From contig JANYLM010000048.1 of the NCBI GenBank assembly GCA_025357835.1, forward strand, positions 1-52,379: 52,379 nucleotides of DNA, read 5' to 3'. Every line of letters starts with the position of its first letter. The first letter of the stretch is position 1. The DNA is from Gammaproteobacteria bacterium (GTDB taxonomy: Bacteria > Pseudomonadota > Gammaproteobacteria > Steroidobacterales > Steroidobacteraceae). The translations under genes were made by a program, and so were the position numbers. The notes beneath the pieces were generated by a model, which saw nothing but the letters and a program-made list of their open reading frames with translations, did not search any database and was not told the DNA's origin. Shown piece after piece: positions 37,266-47,503 of this stretch.

Positions 37266-38260
37266 CGGCACCCGCGCGGGCCGTCAAGATCGGCCCCTAC
37301 GACTTGCCTTCCAATGTGGTGCTGGCACCCATGGCGGGAGTTACCGATCGTCCGTTTCGCATTCTGTGCCGGCGATTTGGCGCCGGACTTGCCGCATCGG
37401 AAATGTTGAGCGCCGACGTGCGCCTGTGGGACACGCCGAAATCCCGCCGGCGCATGGACCATACCGGCGAGCCCAGCCCCCGCGTGGTGCAAATCGCCGG
37501 CTTCGATCCGTGGATGATGGCCGAGGCGGCGCGCCGCAATGTGGATGCCGGCGCGCAAATCATCGATATCAACATGGGTTGTCCCGCAAAAAAAGTATGC
37601 AATCGGCTCGCGGGGTCAGCGCTACTGCAGGATGAGGAACTGGTAGCACGAATTTTGCATAGCGTGGTACGGGCGGTTGAAGTGCCCGTCACCCTTAAAA
37701 CGCGCACCGGCTGGGACCGCGACCACAAGAACGGCGTTCGCATCGCGCGCATGGCGGAAGACAACGGTATTCAAGCACTTGCGATACATGGGCGCACGCG
37801 CACCGATCTGTACCAGGGCGATGCCGAACATGAAACGGTGACTGCCATCAAGGCGACGATCAAGATTCCCGTGTTTGCGAACGGCGATGTCGATTCTCCC
37901 GAACGCGCCCGGCAAATTCTGGACGCAACCGGTTGCGACGGCATCATGATCGGCAGAGCCGCGCAGGGCCGGCCATGGATCTTCGACGAAGTCAATTTTT
38001 TCCTCAGCACGGGCGAATCGCGCGCAAGTCTGGCGCTGGAAAAAGTCCGTGATATTATGCGCGCCCACCTCGAAGACCTGTATGCCTTTTACGGCGATGA
38101 GACGGGTGTTCGTGTGGCACGTAAGCACTTGAGTTGGTATTTTCGGCAGCATCCCGGACAAGAGGACTTACGGAATCGTCTCGTGCAAATCGAGACGCCG
38201 CAGGAGCAGTTGTCCACGCTGCTGGAACATTACGACACGGGTGCGTGTCGCGCCGCTTGA
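37262..38260 (+). CDS. dusB: tRNA dihydrouridine synthase B
   Basis: FMN-dependent enzyme that reduces uridine to dihydrouridine in the tRNA D-loop. The 332-residue protein has the FMN-barrel start VVLAPMAGVTDRPFR, the catalytic cysteine C107 in NMGCPAKKV, and HGRTRTDLYQGDA plus GIMIGRAAQGRPW. The ATG overlaps the DUF3426 stop (ATGA). fis follows 48 bp later, as in E. coli, where dusB-fis is one operon. Confidence 0.96.
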   Translation: MTAPARAVKIGPYDLPSNVVLAPMAGVTDRPFRILCRRFGAGLAASEMLSADVRLWDTPKSRRRMDHTGEPSPRVVQIAGFDPWMMAEAARRNVDAGAQIIDINMGCPAKKVCNRLAGSALLQDEELVARILHSVVRAVEVPVTLKTRTGWDRDHKNGVRIARMAEDNGIQALAIHGRTRTDLYQGDAEHETVTAIKATIKIPVFANGDVDSPERARQILDATGCDGIMIGRAAQGRPWIFDEVNFFLSTGESRASLALEKVRDIMRAHLEDLYAFYGDETGVRVARKHLSWYFRQHPGQEDLRNRLVQIETPQEQLSTLLEHYDTGACRAA

Positions 38261-38308
38261 GCGCGAATTCGGATAACAATACGCTCGACAGAGAATTCGG
38301 ACGGGGCC

Positions 38309-38620
38309 ATGGTCGCTAAAAAGAAATCGAAATCTCGCAGAGATCCCTCACCTGCCTTCAACGGCCGCGATCTGAAGGTGAATGGTAAGGGCGTGCCCCT
38401 GCGTTCGCAGGCCGAGGAAGCCTTGCAGTGCTATTTTGAAACTCTCAACGGCCACAAGCCCGCGCATTTGTACGAGCTCGTAATGCGCGAAGTCGAAGAA
38501 CCCTTGTTCAAAGTGGTCATGGGCCACGCGCAGGGCAATCAAAGCCGTGCGGCGACGATTCTTGGCATCAATCGCGGCACATTGCGCAAGAAACTCAAAG
38601 AGTTCGGAATCAGCGAGTAA
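38309..38620 (+). CDS. fis: Fis nucleoid-associated protein
   Basis: Small DNA-bending regulator of rRNA transcription and chromosome structure. The C-terminal helix-turn-helix [25 protein letters not shown] is near-identical to Fis proteins. The 103-residue length is close to the 98 of E. coli, with a lysine/arginine-rich N-terminus ([12 protein letters not shown]). In the gap after dusB, the 9-nt direct repeat GAATTCGGA occurs twice; its meaning is unknown. Confidence 0.95.
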   Translation: MVAKKKSKSRRDPSPAFNGRDLKVNGKGVPLRSQAEEALQCYFETLNGHKPAHLYELVMREVEEPLFKVVMGHAQGNQSRAATILGINRGTLRKKLKEFGISE

Positions 38621-38633
38621 TCTGCCATTGCTC

Positions 38634-40193
38634 ATGCCCGTCCGCCGCGCCTTGCTGAGCGTCTCCGATAAGACCGGCATCGTCGAGTTCGCGCGTGAGC
38701 TGAAGGCGCGAGGCATCGAGCTGCTATCCACCGGCGGCACCGCCAAGCTCTTGCTTAGTCACGGCATTCCGGTCAAGGAAGTGGCCGAACACACCGGTTT
38801 TCCGGAAATCATGGGCGGCCGCGTCAAGACCCTGCATCCCAAGATTCACGGCGGCTTGTTGGGAAGGCGGGGCCTCGATGAAGCCGTGATGCGCGAGCAC
38901 AACATCGAGCCCATCGATTTATTGGCCGTCAATCTCTATCCCTTCGCCGCCACCGTAATGCGCGTCGACTGCAGCTACGATGACGCGGTTGAGAATATCG
39001 ATATCGGCGGTCCGGCCATGGTGCGTGCCGCGGCCAAGAATCACGCCTCGGTGGCCGTCGTCGTGGATCCGAGCGACTACGGCGCGCTGCTGGATGAGTT
39101 AGCCGCAACCCAAGGCGCCACGAATGTTGCCATGCGACAGAAACTGGCCGCCAAAGCGTTCGCACACACCGCGCAATACGATGCCATGGTGTCCGCCTAC
39201 TTCACCGGCGCCATCGGCGGCGGGGCCCCGACGTTTCCGGATGACCTTAACCTGTCGTTTCGCAAGCGTCGGGATTTGCGCTACGGCGAGAATCCGCACC
39301 AGCAAGCCGCGTTCTACACCGATCCGCGTGCCATCGGCGCGTCGGTGACTCAGGCCAAGCAGATTCAGGGTAAGGAACTCTCTTACAACAATATCGCAGA
39401 CAGCGATACGGCCCTGGAATGCGTGCGGCAATTCGATACGGCAGGATGCGTCATCGTCAAGCACGCCAATCCCTGCGGCGCCGCCAGCGGCGACAGCGTC
39501 GCGGCAGCCTATGCACGCGCCTATCGCACCGATCCCACCTCCGCTTTCGGCGGCGTCATCGCCTTCAATCGCGAATTGGATGCTGCGACGGCCCAAGCGA
39601 TTGTGGAGCAGCAATTCGTCGAAGTGATTCTTGCGCCCAGCGTGTCGGACGCCGCGCAAGTCTTGTTGGCGCCCAAGGGCAATGTGCGTGTGCTCCTAGT
39701 CGGCGATTTGGCCTCGCCCCACACGCAATTGCTCGAGTACAAAAGCGTTGCCGGCGGCCTCCTGGTGCAAACCCGAGATACCGGCCTGATCCGGGCGCAG
39801 GAGCTGCGCACAGTGACCAAGCGCATGCCGACGCTGGCCGAGCTCGATGATTTGATCTTCGCCTGGCGAGTCGCAAAATATGTCAAATCCAATGCCATCG
39901 TTTGCGTCAAGGACAAGGCGACGGTGGGCATAGGCGCAGGGCAAATGAGCCGTGTGGTTAGCAGTAAAATCGCCGCCCTCAAGGCCCAGGACGCGGGTCT
40001 CGATATGCAATGCGCGAGCATCGCATCCGATGCCTTCTTTCCGTTTCGCGATGGGCTAGACGCAGTCGCCGAACTCGGCATCAAATCGGTGATTCAGCCG
40101 GGCGGCTCCAAACGCGATGCGGAAGTCATCGCCGCGGCGGATGAACACGGCATCGTCATGGTGTTCACCGGCATGCGCCACTTCCGCCATTGA
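38634..40193 (+). CDS. purH: bifunctional AICAR formyltransferase/IMP cyclohydrolase
   Basis: Catalyses the last two steps of IMP synthesis. The N-terminal IMP cyclohydrolase (MGS-like) domain has [14 protein letters not shown] and [14 protein letters not shown] (61-74). The AICAR transformylase domain has [23 protein letters not shown] and [12 protein letters not shown]. The product is 519 residues from ATG 38634, near the E. coli 529. It starts 13 bp after fis and is followed by purD. Confidence 0.97.
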   Translation: MPVRRALLSVSDKTGIVEFARELKARGIELLSTGGTAKLLLSHGIPVKEVAEHTGFPEIMGGRVKTLHPKIHGGLLGRRGLDEAVMREHNIEPIDLLAVNLYPFAATVMRVDCSYDDAVENIDIGGPAMVRAAAKNHASVAVVVDPSDYGALLDELAATQGATNVAMRQKLAAKAFAHTAQYDAMVSAYFTGAIGGGAPTFPDDLNLSFRKRRDLRYGENPHQQAAFYTDPRAIGASVTQAKQIQGKELSYNNIADSDTALECVRQFDTAGCVIVKHANPCGAASGDSVAAAYARAYRTDPTSAFGGVIAFNRELDAATAQAIVEQQFVEVILAPSVSDAAQVLLAPKGNVRVLLVGDLASPHTQLLEYKSVAGGLLVQTRDTGLIRAQELRTVTKRMPTLAELDDLIFAWRVAKYVKSNAIVCVKDKATVGIGAGQMSRVVSSKIAALKAQDAGLDMQCASIASDAFFPFRDGLDAVAELGIKSVIQPGGSKRDAEVIAAADEHGIVMVFTGMRHFRH

Positions 40194-40276
40194 GACAATG
40201 TTGATTTGAAGGTGTCGCCCCAAAGCGTTTCCGCGCGACCGCGCCGCATCACCCAACCCGGAGAATTGCTCGCCCC

Positions 40277-41581
40277 ATGAAGGTTCTAATCATCGGCGGC
40301 GGCGGCCGCGAACACGCGCTGGCGTGGAAATGTGGCCAATCTCCGCGAGTCGAACAGGTAGTCGTCGCTCCAGGGAACGCCGGCACGGCGCTGGAGCCCA
40401 AGGTGCGCAATGTCGCCATAGCGGCGGACGACATCGAGGCACTACTGGCATTCGCCCAGCGCGAGGACATCGGACTCACCATCGTAGGTCCGGAAGGCCC
40501 GCTGGTCGCCGGCATCGTCGATCGCTTCAGCGCCGCGGGCCGCGCCTGCTTTGGCCCCTCGCGCGCCGCAGCTCGCCTGGAGGGATCGAAGGCCTTCAGC
40601 AAGGAATTTCTCAAGCGCCACCGCATACCGACCGCGAGCTACGCGACCTTCACCAAGGACAGCTTCGATGCAGCCTATGTCCGAGCACAGCGGCTACCCT
40701 TGGTCGTCAAGGCGGACGGGCTCGCGGCCGGCAAGGGCGTCATCATCTGCGAGACCCACGAGTCGGCCATCGAAGCGGCCACCGGCATGCTGGGCGGCAG
40801 TTTCGGCAGCGCCGGCAATACCATCGTCATCGAGGAATTTTTGCACGGTGAAGAAGTCAGCTTCATCGTGATCGCAAGCGATCAATCCGTATTGCCGCTG
40901 GCGACTTCGCAGGACCATAAGCGCCGCGACGACGGCGATCAGGGACCCAATACCGGCGGCATGGGCGCCTACTCGCCGGCGCCCATAGTCACACCGGCAT
41001 TGCATGCACGCATCATGAGCGAGGTGATCGAGCCGACCCTGCGCGGACTGCGCGCGGACGGCAACCCGTACTTGGGATTTCTCTACGCCGGTTTGATGAT
41101 CGCCGCCGACGGCACCCCCAACGTACTGGAGTTCAATTGCCGGTTCGGCGATCCCGAGACCCAGCCGATTCTGATGCGACTGCAAAGCGATCTGATCGAT
41201 TTGTGCGAGGCCGCGATCACCGGCGCCGATGCGCTCGAGCGCATTGACGTCCGCTGGGACCCGCGCGCGGCGCTGGGCGTGGTGATGGCAGCCGGCGGTT
41301 ACCCCGACGGATTCCACAAAGGCGATCCGATCAGCGGACTCGAATCCGCCGCTCGGCGGCCGGGAAAAGTATTTCACGCCGCCACCAGCAGCGAGGGCAT
41401 GCACATCGTCACTGCCGGCGGACGCGTGCTCTGCGCCGTGGGCCTCGGTGACTCCGTCGCTGCCGCCCAAGCCCAGGCCTACGATCTCGTCCATGCGATT
41501 CACTGGAACTTGGTGCAGTACCGCGGTGACATCGGCTATCGCGCCGTCGAGCGCGAAGCGCACCTGGCCGATCGCCGTTGA
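40277..41581 (+). CDS. purD: phosphoribosylamine-glycine ligase
   Basis: ATP-grasp enzyme of purine synthesis (GAR synthetase). It starts [32 protein letters not shown] is the ATP-binding loop, and [12 protein letters not shown] and [15 protein letters not shown] are typical. The 434-residue length matches E. coli PurD (429). It lies 83 bp after purH in the same direction. The gap shows no clear promoter. Confidence 0.97.
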   Translation: MKVLIIGGGGREHALAWKCGQSPRVEQVVVAPGNAGTALEPKVRNVAIAADDIEALLAFAQREDIGLTIVGPEGPLVAGIVDRFSAAGRACFGPSRAAARLEGSKAFSKEFLKRHRIPTASYATFTKDSFDAAYVRAQRLPLVVKADGLAAGKGVIICETHESAIEAATGMLGGSFGSAGNTIVIEEFLHGEEVSFIVIASDQSVLPLATSQDHKRRDDGDQGPNTGGMGAYSPAPIVTPALHARIMSEVIEPTLRGLRADGNPYLGFLYAGLMIAADGTPNVLEFNCRFGDPETQPILMRLQSDLIDLCEAAITGADALERIDVRWDPRAALGVVMAAGGYPDGFHKGDPISGLESAARRPGKVFHAATSSEGMHIVTAGGRVLCAVGLGDSVAAAQAQAYDLVHAIHWNLVQYRGDIGYRAVEREAHLADRR

Positions 41582-41616
41582 TCCTGACCAAACTAAAATA
41601 GATGCTTCCCTCGTAG

Positions 41617-41893
41617 TTCTGGACGAGTTGCGAAAACTGGGATGTATTTTATCTCCGCGACAAGGAGCAGCGGGAAGTGGACTTCGTCGTGACGCTGAAC
41701 CGACGGGTGCATTGGCTGATTGAGGTGAAGGCGTCGTATAGTGCGGTTAGCAATAGTCTGAAGTACTACAAAGAATGGCTAAAACCCCAGGAGTCGCTGC
41801 AGTTGGTGCTGGATCTTGATCGGGTGCAGGAGAAAGCCGGTAGGACAGAGATGCGCGAGCTCTCCGTCGAGTGCACAATAGCAATCGAAAGCG
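41617..41893 (+). pseudogene. decayed C-terminal fragment of a DUF4143-type ATPase
   Basis: One frame reads NWDVFYLRDKEQREVDFVV, then HWLIEVKASY and LQLVLDLDRVQEKAG. This resembles the C-terminal nuclease-like region of archaeal-type AAA ATPases with a DUF4143 tail (YLRDKxxREVDFL plus an IEVK strand). A TAG lies directly upstream at 41614-41616, no start codon suits it, and there is no ATPase domain in the 330-bp gap. The frame then runs into the next gene without a natural end. It is best read as the leftover of a lost gene. Confidence 0.65.
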
Positions 41894-41911
41894 TCCCCAA
41901 GGAGCCCTCGC

Positions 41912-42739
41912 ATGCCTCACTCCCGTCCCAGTATTGCCGACAAGCGCCGTGCATTTCACAAATTGCACGAGACAGGATGCTTCGCCATTCCCAATCCATG
42001 GGATGTGGGCAGCGCTCGATTCCTGCAAGGCCTGGGCTTCAAGGCGCTCGCCACTACCAGCTCCGGGTTCGCCTGGTCGCACGGCCATCGAGACGGCGGC
42101 ATGTCGCGCGATCGGGTACTCGAACATCTCACCGACATGGTCGAGGCCACTAATTTGCCGATCAACGCCGACTTCGAAAGCGGATTCGCGCCGGACGCGG
42201 CCGGCGTCGCAGAAAGCGTCAGGCTCGCCGTCGAGACCGGAGTCGCGGGAATTTCGATCGAGGACTCAACCGGCGACGCGTCCCACCCGCTCTACGAACT
42301 GCACACCGCGGTCGCCAGGATTCGCGCGGCGCGCAAAGCGATCGACAAGGCCGGCGGCGATGCACTTCTGGTTGGACGAGCTGAATGTTTCCTACATGGA
42401 CGACCCGACATCGAGCACACCATCCATCGGCTCAAGGCCTATGCGGACGCGGGTGCCGACTGCCTCTATGCGCCTGGCATCCGCACGCCCGAGCACATCA
42501 GCGCCGTGGTCGCCGGCGTGGCGCCGAAACCGGTGAATCTGCTGATGGGTTGGCCGGAAGATCTCACCCTGCAGCAGATCGCGGCGCTCGGCGTGCGCCG
42601 GGTCAGCGTCGGCGGCGCGCTCGCCCGCTCAGCATGGGGAGGCTTCATACGCGCCGCCCGGATGATCATGGAACACGGCAAGTTCGACGGCTTCACCGAT
42701 GCTGCCTCAGGCAAGGAACTCGATACCTTCTTTTCCTAG
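41912..42739 (+). CDS. isocitrate lyase/PEP mutase family protein
   Basis: A 275-residue alpha/beta-barrel enzyme of the PEP mutase/methylisocitrate lyase superfamily. NPWDVGSARFLQ (28-39), NADFESGF (85-92) with metal-binding Asp and Glu, GISIEDS and VGRAECF are family marks. The lyase cysteine loop KxCGH is not present, so isocitrate or methylisocitrate lyase activity is unlikely. A C-C or P-C bond enzyme on an oxaloacetate-like substrate is possible, but the substrate is unknown. It lies alone after the DUF4143 remnant and overlaps the converging MFS gene by 4 nt. Confidence 0.87.
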   Translation: MPHSRPSIADKRRAFHKLHETGCFAIPNPWDVGSARFLQGLGFKALATTSSGFAWSHGHRDGGMSRDRVLEHLTDMVEATNLPINADFESGFAPDAAGVAESVRLAVETGVAGISIEDSTGDASHPLYELHTAVARIRAARKAIDKAGGDALLVGRAECFLHGRPDIEHTIHRLKAYADAGADCLYAPGIRTPEHISAVVAGVAPKPVNLLMGWPEDLTLQQIAALGVRRVSVGGALARSAWGGFIRAARMIMEHGKFDGFTDAASGKELDTFFS

Positions 42740-43986
42740 CGGGCGCCGGCTACCGCCGGCGACTCACCGCCCGTATGATGGCCCCTGAACAGCCGCCCCT
42801 TTTCCGCAAGAAGGACGAATAGCAGGCTCGCCAGTCCGCAGCACAGCGACCCGGCCGCCAGCGGCAGAACAGTGCCGTTGAACAGCCGGCCGATGAGAGC
42901 TCCGACCAGCGCGCCGCCCAGAGTCGACACGAAACCCTGCAAGGACGCGCCGATTCCCGCAACCGAGGCTACGGGCTCCATCGCCATCGCGCCGAAATTG
43001 GAAATGGACAGCGCGAAACAGGCCATGGTCGCGGACTGAAACAGCACAAAAATCCACAACTGTTCAAGCCCTAGAGCGGCGATCGCCGAATGCAAGCCGG
43101 TAATTCCTAGATAGGTCAGCAGCGCCGTGTGCGATATGCGGCGCATCCCCAGGCGTTCGACGATTCTCGAGTTCAGGAAAGCGGCGACCCCCATGGTGGT
43201 CGCGCACAGCGCAAACATCGTGGGCATAAGATTCGCACGGTGGAACACGTCGCCGAATATCTGCTGCACCATGCCCACATACGCCATGATCCCGCCGAAC
43301 ATGACCGACATGGCGAAGGTGTAGCACAGCGAGCTGCGGTTCAAGACCACCAAGCGGACCGCGTTGGCTATATGGGAACGATTCAGCGTCAGACGGTATT
43401 CCGGGTGCAGAGTCTCGGGCAATCGAACCGCCGCCCACACGCAAATGGCGGCGGCGAAAACACCGCACATGATGAATATGTAGCGCCACGGCGCCGCCAG
43501 CAGAATCAACTGTCCGATGCTCGGCGCAGCGATGGGCACTATCAAGAACACCATAATGGTCAGGGACATCACCCGGGCCATTTGCCGCCCCGAATACAGG
43601 TCGCGAATGACCGAGCGCGTCACGACCATGCTCGCCGCCGACAGTCCGTGAACGAAGCGCCACACGAGAAGCGCGTGGAAGCTGCCGGCGAGGCCGGCCA
43701 ACAGCGCTGCCGCAACATACAGAGCGAGACCGCCGATCAGTATCGGACGCCGGCCAAAGCGGTCCGACATCAATCCCCAAAATAGCTGCCCGCACCCCAA
43801 GCCCGCCATATAGGCGGTGACTATCCATTGGATTTGATTCTCGTTGACAACCTGCAGCGCGCGAACGATGACCGGGAAGGCAGGCAGCATGGCATCGATG
43901 GCCATGGCCTGCGTCGACATCATCGCCGCCGTCAGCATCACGAATTCCAGGAAGCCGATGTTCCCGGCTTCGCGCTTCTCCGACAC
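42736..43986 (-). CDS. Bcr/CflA family MFS drug transporter
   Basis: A 416-residue major facilitator with 12 predicted helices and the drug:H+ antiporter loop motif GLMSDRFGRRPILIGG between helices 2 and 3. LVWRFVHGLSAAS and the helix-5 antiporter-type segment (IAAPSIGQLILL) match Bcr/CflA efflux proteins, which export bicyclomycin, chloramphenicol and similar compounds. Bicyclomycin targets Rho, and rho is nearby, but that may be chance. The substrate cannot be inferred. It starts 3 bp after the QmcA-like gene. Confidence 0.88.
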   Translation of the reverse strand: MSEKREAGNIGFLEFVMLTAAMMSTQAMAIDAMLPAFPVIVRALQVVNENQIQWIVTAYMAGLGCGQLFWGLMSDRFGRRPILIGGLALYVAAALLAGLAGSFHALLVWRFVHGLSAASMVVTRSVIRDLYSGRQMARVMSLTIMVFLIVPIAAPSIGQLILLAAPWRYIFIMCGVFAAAICVWAAVRLPETLHPEYRLTLNRSHIANAVRLVVLNRSSLCYTFAMSVMFGGIMAYVGMVQQIFGDVFHRANLMPTMFALCATTMGVAAFLNSRIVERLGMRRISHTALLTYLGITGLHSAIAALGLEQLWIFVLFQSATMACFALSISNFGAMAMEPVASVAGIGASLQGFVSTLGGALVGALIGRLFNGTVLPLAAGSLCCGLASLLFVLLAEKGRLFRGHHTGGESPAVAGAR

Positions 43987-43989
43987 GCC

Positions 43990-44925
43990 CTAACCCGCCG
44001 GGTTCGCGGGAGACTTCCTTGCGATGCTGGTGGCCATGGTCACGATGGATGCCAGATCGGTCAGATTGGCCGGCACCACCAGCGTCGTCCCGGCCTGCGC
44101 CAGCTTGCCGAATTGCTTCACGTATTCCTCGCCTATGCGTAGCTGCATGGCTTCGATGCCGCCGCGGTCGGAAAGCGCGATGCCCACTTGACGCAATCCT
44201 TCCGCCGTAGCCGTCGCCACCGCCAGAATGGCCTCAGCCTGGCCCTGCGCCTCGTTGATCTGCTGCTGCTTATTGGCTTCGGACTGCTTGATCACGCGCT
44301 GCTTGTCGCCCTCGGCGGCGTTGATCTTGGCGTCGCGTTCGCCTTCGGAAGTCAACACCACGGCGCGCTTCTCGCGCTCTGCGCGCATTTGCTTCTCCAT
44401 CGCCTGCAGCACGTCCTTGGGCGGCGTAATGTTCTTGATTTCGTAGCGCAACACCTTGACACCCCAGGGCGCCGACGCCTTGTCCAATTCGCTGACTACG
44501 TTGGTGTTGATCGTGCCGCGCGCCTCAAAGGTGCGATCGAGTTCGATCTTGCCGATTTCGCTGCGCAGCGTGGTCTGCGCCAGCTGCGAAATCGCAAAGC
44601 CGAAATTGGTGATGCCGTACGACGCGAGATGCGGGTCCATGACCTGCATATAGAGCACCGCATCGACTCCCACTTGCACGTTGTCGCGGGTGATGCAAAT
44701 CTGTTCAGCGATGTCGATCGCTATTTCCTTGAGGCTGTGGCGATAGGCCACCCTCTCGACGAAGGGAATCAGGATGTGAAACCCGGCCTGCAAGGTACGG
44801 CTGTACTTGCCGAGATTCTCGATTACAAAGGCGCTTTGCTGCGGCACCACGGTGGCGGTCTTCGCCAACACGATCACCACCATCACGGCTATCACGATGA
44901 ATGCGTAACTGACAGAAATACCCAA
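43990..44925 (-). CDS. qmcA: SPFH/stomatin-like membrane protein (QmcA/YbbK type)
   Basis: A 311-residue SPFH-domain protein with one N-terminal helix (about 7-25). The stomatin-type segment VVPQQSAFVIENLGKYSRTLQAGFHILIPF is followed by a long coiled coil rich in Glu, Ala and Gln (about 175-250). It forms membrane microdomain scaffolds in related bacteria. The start is TTG 44925, supported by an AGGAGAG site 5-10 nt upstream. The NfeD partner gene lies 21 bp upstream, the usual SPFH-NfeD pairing. Confidence 0.92.
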   Translation of the reverse strand: MGISVSYAFIVIAVMVVIVLAKTATVVPQQSAFVIENLGKYSRTLQAGFHILIPFVERVAYRHSLKEIAIDIAEQICITRDNVQVGVDAVLYMQVMDPHLASYGITNFGFAISQLAQTTLRSEIGKIELDRTFEARGTINTNVVSELDKASAPWGVKVLRYEIKNITPPKDVLQAMEKQMRAEREKRAVVLTSEGERDAKINAAEGDKQRVIKQSEANKQQQINEAQGQAEAILAVATATAEGLRQVGIALSDRGGIEAMQLRIGEEYVKQFGKLAQAGTTLVVPANLTDLASIVTMATSIARKSPANPAG

Positions 44926-44946
44926 GAGACTCTCCTGTTATTGGTT

Positions 44947-45381
44947 CTAGGTTTCGCCGTGCACGACGAGGGTCAGTCCATCGACGCGCTCGATGCGCGC
45001 TTTGGCGCCTGCAGCAATCGCCGTCTTGCCGCCGTTGATCGCACTCCACGAACAGCCGCGATATTCGAGGCGGCAGGTTTCTCCGGGAGGCAGTTCCATC
45101 GGCAACGTGACGATTTCTCCCGCGGGGCCGCCTTTCATCGCCGGCAGCTTGCGGCGCATGCCTTCGTAGATCCGCCGCCGGAAAGTGAGCATGGACGTCG
45201 CGGCCAGCGCCGCGAATAGCAGCCATTGCAACCACGGCGGCATGCCCAATCCGGCCAGCTGCAGCGTCCCCACCGCGAACGCACTGGCGCCGACGAACAC
45301 CAAGTAGAACTGAGCGTCGACGAAGGCCAGCTCCGAACCTAGGAGTATGGCCCCGACCGCGATCCATGCCCACCAATCCAT
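44947..45381 (-). CDS. NfeD family protein (short form)
   Basis: A 144-residue protein with two or three helices (about 5-25, 31-45, 50-66) and a C-terminal OB-fold domain (about 85-144, GEIVTL to VHGET). The short form lacks the ClpP-like protease of long NfeD. It partners with the QmcA-like SPFH protein encoded next; the E. coli counterpart is YbbK/QmcA with YbbL-region NfeD. Role is in membrane organisation or quality control, inferred from the pair. Confidence 0.88.
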   Translation of the reverse strand: MDWWAWIAVGAILLGSELAFVDAQFYLVFVGASAFAVGTLQLAGLGMPPWLQWLLFAALAATSMLTFRRRIYEGMRRKLPAMKGGPAGEIVTLPMELPPGETCRLEYRGCSWSAINGGKTAIAAGAKARIERVDGLTLVVHGET

Positions 45382-45406
45382 GACAAGCTCCTAAGACTTA
45401 ATGACC

Positions 45407-46927
45407 CTAACGTTTCATCGCGTCGAAGAAGTCGGCGTTGGTCTTGGTGTCCTTCATCTTGTCGAGCAAGAATTCGATCGCGGCCAACTCGTCCATGGGA
45501 TGCAGTAGCTTGCGCAGAATCCACATCTTGGACAGCTCTGCCGGGTCCGTAATGAGTTCTTCTTTGCGCGTGCCCGAACGGTTGATGTTGATCGACGGGA
45601 AGGTGCGCTTTTCGGCGATGCGGCGATCCAAATGGATTTCCGAATTGCCCGTGCCTTTGAACTCTTCGAAAATGACATCGTCCATCTTCGAGCCGGTGTC
45701 GACCAAGGCGGTGGCGAGAATGGTCAGGCTGCCGCCCTCTTCGATATTGCGTGCCGCACCGAAGAATCGCTTCGGGCGCTGCAGCGCATTGGCGTCCACG
45801 CCGCCGGTGAGGACCTTGCCCGAGCTCGGCACCACGGTGTTGTAGGCGCGCGCCAGGCGCGTAATGGAATCGAGCAGAATGACCACGTCTTTCTTGTGTT
45901 CGACCAAGCGCTTGGCCTTCTCGATCACCATCTCGGCCACTTGCACGTGGCGGCTGGCCGGTTCATCGAAGGTAGAAGATACGACTTCGCCCTTCACCGT
46001 ACGCGCCATCTCGGTCACTTCCTCGGGCCGCTCGTCGATCAACAGGACGATGAGATAGACCTCGGGATGATTGGCCGTGATCGCCGTGGCGATGTTCTGC
46101 AGCAGCATGGTCTTGCCGGCCTTCGGCGGCGAGACGATGAGGCCACGCTGGCCCTTGCCTATGGGCGCCACCAAATCGATGGCGCGAGCCGTCAAGTCCT
46201 CGGTCGACCCGTTGCCCCGCTCGAGCTTCAAACGCTCGGTGGGATGCAGCGGCGTCAAGTTCTCGAACAGCACCTTGCCGCGGGAACTTTCCGGCGAATC
46301 GTAGTTAATTTCGCCGACCTTGAGCAATGCGAAATAACGCTCGCCGTCCTTCGGCGGCCGAATCAGTCCGGATATGGAATCGCCGGTGCGCAAATTGAAG
46401 CGGCGAATTTGACTCGGTGACACATAGATGTCGTCGGGACCCGCCAGGTAGCTCGAGTCCGATGAGCGCAGGAAGCCGAAGCCGTCCTGCAGGATCTCCA
46501 GCACTCCATCGCCGTAGATATCCTCGCCCTTGCGCGCATGCGCTTTGAGCACGCCGAAGATTATGTCCTGCTTGCGCGACCGGCCCATGTTCTCGAGACC
46601 CATGGTCTCGGCCAGCTTGACGAGGTCGCTGATGGGGCGCTTCTTCAACTCGGTCAGATTCATCGAGCTGCGGCTGCGCGCGAGGTCGGTCGGTGCAATT
46701 ATCTCTAGGTCATCGCCGCCCTCCGGCAAATCACCGTAATCTTCTTGCGGGGGCCGGCCCCCGTTGGTGTTGCCGTTGCGGTTATCGTTGCGTGGCCCGC
46801 GATTGGAGCGATTCGAACGACCGCCGCCGCCTTGCCCGCCGCCGCCTTGGCCGCCGCCACCCTGTTGCCCGCCGCCTTGGCCGCCGCCTTGGCCGCCGCG
46901 AGACTGGTTTCCTAGGTAGCCTCTCAC
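45407..46927 (-). CDS. rho: transcription termination factor Rho with a long disordered N-terminal extension
   Basis: Hexameric RNA-dependent ATPase helicase that ends transcription. From Met89 (ATG 46663) the sequence is co-linear with E. coli Rho: [17 protein letters not shown], the RNA-binding DGFGFLRS and the P-loop PPKAGKT. The frame is open 88 residues further to GTG 46927, encoding Gly/Gln/Arg/Asn-rich low-complexity sequence, then an acidic patch (LPEGGDDLE). That GTG overlaps the trxA stop (GTGA). No Shine-Dalgarno stands before either start, so the long form rests on the open, biased frame and the overlap. Extended Rho tails exist in several bacteria. Confidence 0.9.
   Translation of the reverse strand: MRGYLGNQSRGGQGGGQGGGQQGGGGQGGGGQGGGGRSNRSNRGPRNDNRNGNTNGGRPPQEDYGDLPEGGDDLEIIAPTDLARSRSSMNLTELKKRPISDLVKLAETMGLENMGRSRKQDIIFGVLKAHARKGEDIYGDGVLEILQDGFGFLRSSDSSYLAGPDDIYVSPSQIRRFNLRTGDSISGLIRPPKDGERYFALLKVGEINYDSPESSRGKVLFENLTPLHPTERLKLERGNGSTEDLTARAIDLVAPIGKGQRGLIVSPPKAGKTMLLQNIATAITANHPEVYLIVLLIDERPEEVTEMARTVKGEVVSSTFDEPASRHVQVAEMVIEKAKRLVEHKKDVVILLDSITRLARAYNTVVPSSGKVLTGGVDANALQRPKRFFGAARNIEEGGSLTILATALVDTGSKMDDVIFEEFKGTGNSEIHLDRRIAEKRTFPSININRSGTRKEELITDPAELSKMWILRKLLHPMDELAAIEFLLDKMKDTKTNADFFDAMKR
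46820..46900 (-). repeat. Gly/Gln-coding triplet repeat in the rho 5' end
   Basis: On the minus strand this stretch is built from imperfect repeats of GGC GGC CAA-like units, encoding runs of GGQ and GGGGQ (residues 10-36 of the extended Rho). Repeat slippage could change the tail length between strains. Confidence 0.75.
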
Positions 46928-47253
46928 AGGTTGCTGTCCAAAAAGGCGGCGAGCTGTGATTTAGTGACTGCTCCCACTTTCTGGGCCTCCACGGTGCCGT
47001 TCTTGAACAGGATCAGCGTCGGGATGCCGCGAATATTGAACTTCGGCGGGGTCGCCGGATTGTCATCGATATTCAGCTTGGCGATCCGAATCTTGTCTTT
47101 GTACTGATCGGCGATCTCATCGAGGATGGGTGCGATCATTTTGCAGGGTCCGCACCATTCCGCCCAAAAATCGAGCAATACAGGCTTGTCGGACTTGAGA
47201 ACGTCCTTGTCGAACGTGGCGTCACTGGTGTGAACGATACTAGGGTTACTCAC
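46924..47253 (-). CDS. trxA: thioredoxin 1
   Basis: The main cytosolic disulfide reductant: 109 residues with the active site WCGPC (C34, C37), the cis-Pro region IRGIPTL and [14 protein letters not shown]. The start is GTG 47253 behind a strong AGGAGG site (47264-47269). It leads into rho through a GTGA overlap, the trxA-rho order seen in E. coli and many relatives. Confidence 0.98.
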   Translation of the reverse strand: MSNPSIVHTSDATFDKDVLKSDKPVLLDFWAEWCGPCKMIAPILDEIADQYKDKIRIAKLNIDDNPATPPKFNIRGIPTLILFKNGTVEAQKVGAVTKSQLAAFLDSNL

Positions 47254-47503
47254 TTAGGGAATACCTCCTTTTGGAGATTCAATTGTTTAGAGAGGGGTTA
47301 TTTATGGGGAAATTGCAGCCCAAACTCGCGCGAAGTGACGATGCGCGGCCGTTCGGGCACAATACAGCGGCTTTAGCGGTCTTGATTACCTTAAAAGGGT
47401 ACCGGTGATACGGTTGATGGGAGCGGATAAACCTGCTCCGGATTGACTGTATTGTTATCCGGTCCCCACCATTTTGCAAGTTTCTGCAATTCACAAAGAG
47501 AAA
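47254..47503. other. divergent trxA / rhlB intergenic region with an inverted repeat
   Basis: This 250-bp gap separates divergent trxA and rhlB and must contain both promoters and the leader of the trxA-rho unit. A 6-bp inverted repeat, CCGGAT at 47438-47443 and ATCCGG at 47457-47462 (13-nt spacer), lies 42-66 nt before rhlB. It could be an operator or an mRNA hairpin. No promoter pair was convincing, and no small ORF was seen. Confidence 0.45.

Noticed and set aside
38264..38302. Two copies of GAATTCGGA between dusB and fis as an operator
   Set aside because: Only a 9-nt direct repeat without a promoter context; could be chance.
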